A stretch of 39,752 nt of DNA. It comes from an uncultured Clostridia bacterium. GTDB taxonomy: Bacteria > Bacillota > Clostridia > TANB77 > CAG-508. The position numbers and the translations under genes were made by a program. Below, piece after piece: positions 1-9,100 of this stretch. The notes below the pieces were generated by a model, which was given only the letters and a program-made list of their open reading frames with translations, had not been told where the DNA came from and did not search any database. The first letter of the stretch is position 1, and the number at the start of each line of letters is the position of its first letter. The stretch lies in assembly GCA_947631025.1 (NCBI GenBank), contig CANRKA010000008.1:1-39752 (forward strand), written 5' to 3'.

Positions 1-103
1 ATTATTGTAATTACTAATGCAATTAGTGTTACTCCTTTTGTATTTTCTAAATTACTGCTCTCTCTCTCTCTCTCTCTCTTAGAGCTTCAACTACTTTCAT
101 CAT
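1..103 (-). pseudogene. 5' end of prepilin-like gene (continues past window edge), currently out of frame because of a dinucleotide repeat
   Basis: Minus strand GGAGGTAACAA-ATG-ATG-AAA-GTA-GTT-GAA-GCT-CTA then (AG)11. As written it reads MMKVVEALRERERERAVI*. The frame shifted relative to this reads SSNLENTKGVTLIALVITII, which resembles the KGxTLIALVITII prepilin-like N-terminus of clostridial proteins. Confidence 0.65.
58..79. repeat. Dinucleotide microsatellite (CT)11 / (AG)11 inside the coding start of the prepilin-like gene
   Basis: Uninterrupted CTCTCT... from 58 to 79. Confidence 0.95.
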
Positions 104-288
104 TTGTTACCTCCAAACATTTTTTAATCTTTTTCAAATTATACACTAAATATATAACTAAATGCAACAACTTGCAAAAGAAAAATATATGTTTTATGGC
201 TTTTATTTTTTATATGAATTTATAATACAGTTTTCTCATATATTTTTTAAAAGGTTTATTTTACTTATTGTACTTAATTGGAGGTTTT

Positions 289-1773
289 ATGAGAAAACTT
301 AAACTTTTCCTAATTAATGGTTTTATTTTAACTTGCACTTCTTTTTTATTACAAGTAATAGGACTATTTTTTAATGTTTATATATCTAATAAAATAGGTA
401 GTGAATCTGTTGGTGTTTTTCAACTTTTAATGTCTGTATATTCTTTTTTTATAACATTTGCTATGTCTGGAATAAACTTATCTTGTATGCGTATTGTTTC
501 TGAGGAAATTGCACTTGGACTTGGTGGAAATATAAAAAAAGCTATGAGAAATTGTATGTTTTATAGTCTACTCTTTGGACTTTTAGCAGGAAGTTTGCTT
601 TTTACTTTTGCCCCATTTATTTCTACAAATTGGTTACATTCAAAAGTTTCTAGCACACCACTTTATATAATTTCGTTTTCTCTTCCTTTTGTTGCAATTT
701 CATCTTGCTTAAAAGGCTACTTTTCTGCTGTTAGGCGTGTTTCTAAAACTGCTTTTACAGAAATTTTTGAACAAATTGTTAAAATTGTTTTAATTTCATA
801 TTTAATAAACTTATTTATGCCACCAACTGTAGACTATGCATGTATTTCTTTAGTTTTAGGTACTACTATTTCTGAAAGTTTATCATTTATTTGCTTATTT
901 ATTTTATATAAAATAGATAAAAGGCAATATAATAATTACAAAAAAAGTCACTCACGTTTTATAGGAAAACTCTTACATATTTCTTTACCTATTGCTTTTA
1001 CTTCCTATGTTAGGTCTGGCCTTTCAACCTTACAACAAATATTAATTCCATTCCGTTTAGAAAAATCTGGAATTAGCTGTGAAATGGCTCTTTCTCAATA
1101 TGGACAAATAAGTGGTATGGTTATGCCAATTATTATGTTTCCATGTATTTTTATTCAGTCTTTTTGTAGCTTATTAATACCAGAATTTTCCGAATATAAT
1201 GTACAAAATAAATATTTTCAAATAAATTACAATATTTCTAAAGCAATAAAATATACAATATATTTTTCTATTTGCATTTTTGGAATTTTTATATGTTTTA
1301 GTAAAGAACTGTGTACAATTATATATAATTTACCAGAGTTATCCACATTTTTATTAATATTATCCCCTACTATTATTTTAATTTATTTAGATAAAGTAGT
1401 TGATAGCATATTAAAAGGTTTAGATAAACAAGTTCGTGTTATGGGAATTAATATTATAGATTTATTTTCTAGCATTAGTATAATTTTCTTTTTACTTCCT
1501 ATATGGGGAATTAATGGATATTTATTTGTTATTTTATTTAGTGAAACAATAAACTTTGGCTTAAGTTTACGAATTTTAATAAAAGAAACCAATTTTAAAT
1601 TTGATATAAGTACTATTCTAAAATCTTTTTTAAGCTTAATTGGAGCTACTTTATTTATAATTATTTTTAAAAATTTATTTGAAATAAATATTGTAAATTT
1701 AATTTTACTTATAAGCTTATTTATTGTTATTTATTTAACAGAATTAAAATTCTTTGAAAAAAGAATTTTGTAA
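289..1773 (+). CDS. SpoVB-like / polysaccharide biosynthesis (MATE-like flippase) membrane protein
   Basis: About 494 aa polytopic protein; N-terminus ILTCTSFLLQVIGLFFNVYISNKIGSESVGVFQLLMSVYSF resembles SpoVB/MurJ-type flippases. GGAGG before ATG at 289. Confidence 0.8.
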   Translation: MRKLKLFLINGFILTCTSFLLQVIGLFFNVYISNKIGSESVGVFQLLMSVYSFFITFAMSGINLSCMRIVSEEIALGLGGNIKKAMRNCMFYSLLFGLLAGSLLFTFAPFISTNWLHSKVSSTPLYIISFSLPFVAISSCLKGYFSAVRRVSKTAFTEIFEQIVKIVLISYLINLFMPPTVDYACISLVLGTTISESLSFICLFILYKIDKRQYNNYKKSHSRFIGKLLHISLPIAFTSYVRSGLSTLQQILIPFRLEKSGISCEMALSQYGQISGMVMPIIMFPCIFIQSFCSLLIPEFSEYNVQNKYFQINYNISKAIKYTIYFSICIFGIFICFSKELCTIIYNLPELSTFLLILSPTIILIYLDKVVDSILKGLDKQVRVMGINIIDLFSSISIIFFLLPIWGINGYLFVILFSETINFGLSLRILIKETNFKFDISTILKSFLSLIGATLFIIIFKNLFEINIVNLILLISLFIVIYLTELKFFEKRIL

Positions 1774-1828
1774 AAATACTATGTATTTACTAAATATTTT
1801 ACACAAGAATTTATATTATAATTTAAAA

Positions 1829-1885
1829 AGTGAGAGGACATTATAAGATTTAGCTTTAATTCTAACATCTTATTACCTCTCACTT
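1829..1885 (-). terminator. Nested hairpin terminator between convergent genes
   Basis: AAGTGAGAGG/CCTCTCACTT outer stem and ATAAGAT/ATCTTAT inner stem; T run on the minus strand after the stem. Confidence 0.65.
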
Positions 1886-1908
1886 CTAACTTTCTAACTT
1901 ATAAATTT

Positions 1909-3708
1909 TTATTTATCTGTTATATTTCTTTTTTTTCTAATTATATCATTTAAAGCATTTATTCCAATAAATACAACTGTTAATATTAGTAATATTGTTA
2001 TATTTTTTGTTAGTAAATTTCCATCTATACATACTAAAGCTTCTCTTAATAACCTTATTGTATATGTCATTGGTAAAAAGCTATGTATGTTTTGGAAAGG
2101 CGTTGGTACTGTTTCTATTGGGAATGTTCCACCTGTTGCTGCTAATTGTAATATTAATAAAATTAGTGCTATAAATTTTCCTATATCTCCAAATGTAACA
2201 ATTAAAAATTCTATTATGTTTAAAAATAGTACAGCTGTTAAAATGCATGTTCCATAGTATAGCCAAATATTTGTAACATTAAATCCTAATCCTAATTTTA
2301 GTAAAAATCCTAATGCAATTCCTTGAATTACTGCTAAACCACCATATAGCGCTGTTCTTAATATTTTATTTTCTGCATATTTTCCAAATAATTTAAATCT
2401 ATTTTCTTGGTCATAATATAAAACTACAAAAGCCATTAATGCTCCTACCCATAAAGATAAACTTATAAAGTATGGTGCAAATGCTACTCCGTATTTTTCT
2501 ATTTGTCCATAAGATTTTTCCTCAATTTTAATAGGGTTTGCTGTGTATTCATCTAAACCTTCTAATTTTGTTAATTGTTCTTTTGTGTCTGCTATTCCAT
2601 CGTCTACACCTGTTTTTAGTTCTGTTACACCTTCGTTTATTTTACCTATTCCATCTTGAACTTGTTTTGAACTAGATGACAATGTTTCAATTCCACTTGT
2701 TAAATCTGAACTTCCTGCTTTTAGTTGTGCCCCACCGTTTTGTAATTGTTTAGCACCATTATTTAATTGTTTTACTCCTGAAGATAATTGATTTAGTTTT
2801 GATACTTCTGAGTTTAAAGTTTGAATTCCAGAGTTGATTTTACTTGAATTATTTGCTAATACTGTTCCTGTAGCTGTAAGCTGACTATTCATTCCTGGAA
2901 TACTATTTACAGTTGTAACATATTGCTGTATGCCATCATTTAATTGTTTATAGCTTTGTGCTAGCTCATTTACAGAAGCTATTAGCGTTTCCACATCTTG
3001 CGTTCCATTTTCTAGTTTTTCTGTTCCTGCATATAATTCATTTATTCCTTTATTAAGTTCTGCCAATCCTTCATCTAAACTTTTGCTTCCATTGTAAGCA
3101 GTATTTATTCCATTATCAAATTCTTGGTATTTATTAGATAATGTTTGTGTTCCTTCTTGCAATTGCTCAGCACCATTGCTTATTTCTTGCATTTTTTCTG
3201 GAACTTCATTTAATTTATCTGTTAATGTTCCTACAACTGTTTCACTTATTTCAGACCTTACTTCTTTTTCTATTGTGTTTACTGCAGAATTAATTATTTG
3301 TGATGCTAAATAGTTGCTTTTTTTATTTGGTGAATAAGTTATAGTTGTAATTTGTCTATCTGCATTTTCAGCATTTTTCAAATTTTTAGTAAAATCTTTT
3401 GGAATTGTTATTAATGCATAATATTCTTGATTTATTAAAGATGTATTTGCATTTTCTTCCTCTACTTTTTCAAATTTTAGTGTATCTTTTTCTAATAATT
3501 TATCTTGAAGTTTTTTTCCTTGGTTTTCATTTTCTACTCCTTCGTCTAAATTAACTACTCCAACTTTTACATTTTGTAAATTTCCATATGGGTCCCAAAA
3601 TGCCTTTAAATAAAAGAAGCTGTACATTAATGGTATTAAAATTACTACTGCCCATATTATAATCTTTAGTATTAAACTTGCTTTTAATTTTTCTTTTAAA
3701 TCTTTCAT
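1909..3708 (-). CDS. YhgE/Pip (phage infection protein) family membrane protein
   Basis: N-terminal TM then PLMYSFFYLKAFWDPYGNLQNVKVGVVNLDEG, a long coiled-coil central region rich in NG/LNxG repeats, and a C-terminal multi-TM ABC-2-like segment. Confidence 0.88.
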   Translation of the reverse strand: MKDLKEKLKASLILKIIIWAVVILIPLMYSFFYLKAFWDPYGNLQNVKVGVVNLDEGVENENQGKKLQDKLLEKDTLKFEKVEEENANTSLINQEYYALITIPKDFTKNLKNAENADRQITTITYSPNKKSNYLASQIINSAVNTIEKEVRSEISETVVGTLTDKLNEVPEKMQEISNGAEQLQEGTQTLSNKYQEFDNGINTAYNGSKSLDEGLAELNKGINELYAGTEKLENGTQDVETLIASVNELAQSYKQLNDGIQQYVTTVNSIPGMNSQLTATGTVLANNSSKINSGIQTLNSEVSKLNQLSSGVKQLNNGAKQLQNGGAQLKAGSSDLTSGIETLSSSSKQVQDGIGKINEGVTELKTGVDDGIADTKEQLTKLEGLDEYTANPIKIEEKSYGQIEKYGVAFAPYFISLSLWVGALMAFVVLYYDQENRFKLFGKYAENKILRTALYGGLAVIQGIALGFLLKLGLGFNVTNIWLYYGTCILTAVLFLNIIEFLIVTFGDIGKFIALILLILQLAATGGTFPIETVPTPFQNIHSFLPMTYTIRLLREALVCIDGNLLTKNITILLILTVVFIGINALNDIIRKKRNITDK

Positions 3709-3833
3709 GCTGCAGTCATTCCTTTCTTTTATTATCTTTATCAAATATTAAATTTTATAGCAAATTTAATATTTTTTTACATTACATATTTTATCTACAA
3801 TATTATTTTACATTTATTCTATCTATTGTAAAT

Positions 3834-4397
3834 TTATATAAAAATTCCGTCTTTTAGAATTGCTGTTATATTATCTGCTATTTCTTTTTCGTTTAGTGGC
3901 TTATTATTACTATTCCAATCGTACATAAGTGCAATATATACCTTATATATTACAAATGAAGCAATTTCTATATTACATGATTTTATCTTTTTTTCTTCTA
4001 TTGCTTTTTTTATTTTTCCTTTAATGTATTCTATAACTGCATTATCAAACATTTTTATACTTTCTTTTGCTTGTATATTATTAATTAATTCTGAATCTTT
4101 AATAGTTCTTAATAAAAATTGATTTTCGTTTTTGTATTTTAAAAGGTCATATATTGTTTTGTGAATTTTTTGAAAATATGGAATATTTAGTTTTTCATTT
4201 TTTTCAATAATAGTTTTCATATTTTGTATTTCATTACTTACAATTTCTTTAAATAATGTTTCTTTATCTTTAAAATGTGCATATATTGTTTTTTTTGTTA
4301 CATTTGCATCTCTTGCTATTTCGTCCATACTAACTTTTTTGTATCCATATATACTAAACAACTCTTTAGCACTTTTTATTATACTCTCTTCTTTCAT
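3834..4397 (-). CDS. TetR/AcrR family transcriptional regulator
   Basis: N-terminal HTH: IIKSAKELFSIYGYKKVSMDEIARDANVTKKTIYAHFKDKETLF. Upstream of and co-oriented with YhgE. Confidence 0.93.
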   Translation of the reverse strand: MKEESIIKSAKELFSIYGYKKVSMDEIARDANVTKKTIYAHFKDKETLFKEIVSNEIQNMKTIIEKNEKLNIPYFQKIHKTIYDLLKYKNENQFLLRTIKDSELINNIQAKESIKMFDNAVIEYIKGKIKKAIEEKKIKSCNIEIASFVIYKVYIALMYDWNSNNKPLNEKEIADNITAILKDGIFI

Positions 4398-4444
4398 ATT
4401 TCACCTTCTTTTTGTACAAGTATACTATTTTGGTATCTTGGTAT

Positions 4445-4473
4445 ATTATACTCTCTCTTTTTCACTTTGTCAA
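4445..4473 (-). promoter_or_regulatory. Consensus sigma-A promoter for tetR-yhgE
   Basis: Minus strand TTGACA-N17-TATAAT, followed by half-palindromes AGTATAnTAT...ATAnTATACT overlapping the -10 (candidate TetR operator). Confidence 0.85.
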
Positions 4474-4569
4474 CAATTTTTTTGCGAGCAAAAAATTTGT
4501 ATAGAAGTTTTTTATGCAATGCTTTATATTATAAAAAGCTATAAAAAAAATTTCCTATAATATAATAAA

Positions 4570-4587
4570 GGCACCATAAATGGTGCC
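4570..4587 (-). terminator. Hairpin downstream of the HtrA gene
   Basis: GGCACCAT-AA-ATGGTGCC; weak T run on minus strand. Confidence 0.5.
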
Positions 4588-4631
4588 CACTAAAAATAAT
4601 TTTAATAAAGAAACTTAAAAAAATTTAATTT

Positions 4632-5762
4632 CTATTTTTTCCCTAATTTTAATTTAATTTCACTAATATTTCTATTTCTTTGAACAGTTAAAGTTACTTC
4701 ATCATTTGGTTTTTTTGAATAAATATATTCTCTTAAATCATTCATTTTGCTTAAGTTTTTTTCGTCTATTTTTGTTATTATATCTCCTTTTTTTAATCCG
4801 GCTTGGTCACTTGCAGAGCCTTTTGTTATATCTTCTACATAAATTCCTGTTTCTATATTTAGCGTTTCATCTAAATATGCAATTACATTTTTGTCATATG
4901 CAAAAATTCCTATACTTGCTTCTTCAAACTCACCTTCAACAGCATATTTTTCTATTATTGGTTTTATTACATTAATTGGAACTGCAAATCCTATTCCTTC
5001 TGCTGTTGTTATTTTTACAGAATTTATTGCTATAACACTTCCATCTGGCTTTATTAATGGTCCTCCACTATTTCCTGGGTTAATGGTTGCATCTGTTTGT
5101 ATTAAATCTGCCATATAAATTTCTTGGTCATTTTCTGTAAATTTTATGGTTCTATCTATGGCACTTATTATTCCAGATGTTACAGTTCTTTGAAATTCAT
5201 ACCCTACCGGATTTCCTATTGCGTATACTGTTTCGCCTATTTTTACATTACTTGAATTTCCTAATTTTACGTAATCTAAATTTTTCATATTTATTTTTAC
5301 AATACTTAAATCTAAATTTGTATCACTCCATTGAACTATTCCCGTATACACTTTTCCATTTTCTAATGTAACATAGCAACTACTATACTTTTCTCCAGAA
5401 ACATGTGCATTTGTAACTATATATCCATTTTCTGAAACTATAAAACCTGTTCCAATTCCTAAATTTGAACTACTATTATTAGAAAATACACTCCTTCCCA
5501 TATTTTTTATTTTAGAAATTCCTACAACAGCTTTATTTGCTTGTTCTATTGTATCTGATACAGTTTTGCTTGTCTTTTCCGCTTCTTCCACAGTTAAAAC
5601 TGTTCTTTGCGCTTCAATTTCTGTTTTTAAATTGCTATTATCTGCTACCTCAATTTCATTATAAATAGAATATAACCACCAAAAAAACAAAAAAGATAAA
5701 ACAATAATTAAAATTTTAATAATTATTCCTTTAATCCTTTTTGCTTTTAAAGTGTTTTTCAT
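4632..5762 (-). CDS. HtrA/DegP-like membrane-anchored trypsin-like serine protease with PDZ domain
   Basis: TM anchor, GTGFIVSENGYIVTNAHV (His), LDLSIVKI (Asp), TDATINPGNSGGPLI (Ser), C-terminal PDZ (SASDQAGLKKGDIITKID). Confidence 0.93.
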   Translation of the reverse strand: MKNTLKAKRIKGIIIKILIIVLSFLFFWWLYSIYNEIEVADNSNLKTEIEAQRTVLTVEEAEKTSKTVSDTIEQANKAVVGISKIKNMGRSVFSNNSSSNLGIGTGFIVSENGYIVTNAHVSGEKYSSCYVTLENGKVYTGIVQWSDTNLDLSIVKINMKNLDYVKLGNSSNVKIGETVYAIGNPVGYEFQRTVTSGIISAIDRTIKFTENDQEIYMADLIQTDATINPGNSGGPLIKPDGSVIAINSVKITTAEGIGFAVPINVIKPIIEKYAVEGEFEEASIGIFAYDKNVIAYLDETLNIETGIYVEDITKGSASDQAGLKKGDIITKIDEKNLSKMNDLREYIYSKKPNDEVTLTVQRNRNISEIKLKLGKK

Positions 5763-5831
5763 ACTAATCCTCCAAAATATGTATTTAAATTTCAATTTCT
5801 ATTATGCCCATAAGTTCAAACTGAAATACAC

Positions 5832-5868
5832 ATTAAATAAAAGTTTTTACAATAACTTTTTATTTAAT
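5832..5868. promoter_or_regulatory. Inverted repeat upstream of htrA
   Basis: ATTAAATAAAAGTT-tttacaat-AACTTTTTATTTAAT (14-bp arms with one bulge). Confidence 0.6.
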
Positions 5869-6001
5869 TTTATTTTTTAGCGCTATTCATAAAAATGGCT
5901 AAGTGCCGGCTTAGAATCTAATTTTTTTGACTAATTTCGACATATTTTTACAAATTTTAAAATACATGCCAAATCTATTTTACAAAAAACGGCAAAATAG
6001 T

Positions 6002-6030
6002 TTGATTTTTGTAGGGTGTTAGTATATAAT
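6002..6030 (+). promoter_or_regulatory. Sigma-A promoter of the NRPS gene
   Basis: TTGATT-N17-TATAAT. Confidence 0.75.
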
Positions 6031-6032
6031 TC

Positions 6033-6063
6033 TTTAAAAGTTAAGTTTAATTTAACTTTTAAA
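6033..6063. promoter_or_regulatory. Perfect 12-bp inverted repeat over the predicted NRPS transcription start
   Basis: TTTAAAAGTTAA-gtttaat-TTAACTTTTAAA starting 3 bp after the -10 box. Confidence 0.65.
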
Positions 6064-6150
6064 AATATAATGAATTTTGAATAAGAAAATTTGAATTTTC
6101 AAAAGATTCTTAATATAAAAAATGTTTAAGATAAAAGGATTGTGAAACTT

Positions 6151-9100
6151 ATGAAAAAAACTTTATTTGAATTAACTAACCCTCAAAAAAGTATCTGGCT
6201 TACAGAGCAATATTACAAAGGTACTACTGCCAATAACTTGTGCGGTACTGTTAATATAAATGAAAAAATAGATTTTAAAGTTTTAGAAAACGCTTTAAAT
6301 TTGGTTATAAAAAATAACTCCAATTTTTTAATTAATTTTAAGCAAAAAAATGGGGAGTTGTTTCAATATTTAACAGATTACAAATATTTTAATATTGAAA
6401 CTATAAATGTAAAAAGTAGCGATGATGTTAAAGCTATTGAAAATAGTCTTAATAATAAGGTTTTTAATATAGAAAATTCATATTTATTTGAATTTAAAAT
6501 TTTTAAATTTCCTAATTCTACTGGAGGATTTGTTTTTTGCTGCCATCATTTATTAGGTGACTCTTGGAGTTTAGGTTTAATCTGCAAAGAAGCAATTCGT
6601 GCTTATAATTCTTTGTGCCAGGGAACTGAAAATGAACTTCCTACCTCAAACTACATAGATTTTTGTAAAACGGAAAAAAATTATTTACAAAGTTTGAAAT
6701 TTCAAAAAGATAAGGAATATTGGGATTTAGTATTTAGCACTATTCCAGAAGTGGCAAGTATTCCTTCTAAAAATAAAAATACTTATGAAAATATTTCATG
6801 CAAAGCAAATAGAAATACTTATGAAATTTCAAAAGATATTATGGAAAAAATAAATGAATTTTGTAAAAGTAATAAAATTTCGGTTTTTAATTTTATTACT
6901 TCTATTTACTCGTTATATATAAGCAGAACTTGCAATTTAAAAGATTTTGTTATTGGAACTCCTATATTAAATAGGTCTAATTTTGCTGAGAAAAATACTT
7001 TGGGAATGTTTGTTAGTACTGCTGCTTTACGTGTTAATTTAGAAAATAAAAATACTTTTTTAGATTTAGCATCTAATATTGCACAAAATAGTATGAGTAT
7101 GTTAAGACATCAAAAATACCCATATGAATATATTTTAAAAGACCTACGCCAAAGGATTCCAAATTTACCTAATTTATATAATATTTTAATTTCTTATCAA
7201 ATAACAAAAACTACAACAGATACAATAAAACATACTACAAATTGGGCATTTAATGGAAATTGTGCAGATGAATTACAAATACATATTTTAGATTTAAATG
7301 ATACTGGAAACTTAAATATTTCTTACGACTATAAAACACAAAAATATACTTCAAATGAAATTGAAGATATTCATAAACGTATTATACATATAATAAATCA
7401 AATTTTAAATAATAATTCTATTTTATTAAATGATATTGAAATTGTTACTGAGGAAGAAAAAAAGGAATTATTATACGATTTTAATAATACAAAATTTGAA
7501 TATGATAAGACAAAAACTATAGCTGAACTATTTGAAGAGCAAGTAAGAAAAACACCAAATAATGTTGCAATTGTGTTTGAGGGAAAACAATTAACCTATA
7601 AAGAATTAAATGAAAAGGCAAATCAGCTTGCAAATTATTTAAGAAAAAATAATATAAAAAATAATACCATTGTTGGAATTGTAATAAATAGGTCTTTAGA
7701 AATGATGGTTTCTATTTTAGCTGTTTTAAAATCTGGTGGAGCCTATATTCCTATAGACCCTGACTATCCTGATGAAAGAATTTCATATATGTTAGAAGAT
7801 AGTAAAACCGCTATTATTTTAACAACAAAAGAAACAAATAAAAATTTTAACATTACTACAATATATGTTAATTTAGATAATTTAAATATATATTCTGGAA
7901 ATGAAAATAATTTGAAAAAAATTTCTAACCCAACAGATTTATCTTATTTAATATACACATCTGGGTCTACAGGAAAACCTAAAGGCGTAATGTTAACACA
8001 ACAAAGTTTCTTAAATTTATATTATGGAGTTGCAGAAAAAGTAAAATATTTAAATGATGGTTTATATCATTCAATTGTATCTATAACAACCATTTCATTC
8101 GATATTTTTGCTTTTGAAAGTATTATATCTTTAACTAAAGGCTTAAAGGTATTTATAACTAATGCAATGGAACAAAAAATAACGTCGAAATTAGAAGAAT
8201 TAATTTCAAAAAATAATATTGAAATTATACAAACAACACCTTCTATAATGAATTTTCACATAAATTCATTATTAAATAAAAATAGCTTTAATTCTTTAAA
8301 ATATATTGTTTTAGCGGGTGAACAGCTTCCTAAATCTTTAGTAGATAAAATTAAAAATACTATAGACGATATAACTATATACAATGGTTATGGTCCTTCT
8401 GAAACTACAATTTTTTCTACAATAACAGATGTTACAAATGCTGATAGTATTACAATTGGAAAACCAATTGCAAATACTAAAATATATATATTAGATGAAA
8501 CTAAAAATTTGCTTCCTAAATATTGTATTGGAGAATTATATATAGCAGGAGATGGTGTTGGAAAGGGTTACTTATTTAAGGAAGATTTAACATCTCAAAA
8601 ATTTATAAAAAATAAATTTTTGAATAATTCTATAATGTACGAAGTTGGAGATTTAGGTTTTTGGAATGATAATGGAACAGTAGAATGCAAAGGAAGAATA
8701 GACCATCAAATTAAACTTAGAGGACTTAGAATAGAATTAGGCGAAATAGAAGAATGTATTGAAAGCTTTTCTAAAAATAATTCTATTGAATGTGCTGTTA
8801 TTGTGAAAAAAGTTGATGATAAAGAAAAACTAATAGCATTTATTAATTCTAATAAAGAAATAAATTTACCTAATTTGAAAAAGTCTTTAGTAAATAAGCT
8901 ACCTAATTATATGATTCCAAACGAATTTGTATTTTTAAATAGCTTGCCTCACACTCCAAATGGTAAAATTGATAGAAAAACTTTGCAAACAATAAATATA
9001 GATTTAAAACAAAAAAACATTGTACTTCCAACTACAAATACAGAAAAAGAAATTGTAAAAATAATTTCAGCAATCTCTAAAAACAAAGAAATAAGTATTG

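Noticed and set aside
268-1773. SpoVB-like flippase as a dedicated exporter of the NRPS product
   Set aside because: Located over 4 kb away beyond unrelated operons and resembles sporulation/cell-wall flippases; no support for a link.
4451-4460. CTCTCTCT in the tetR promoter spacer as a phase-variable spacer
   Set aside because: Only four dinucleotide units, too short to argue for slippage.
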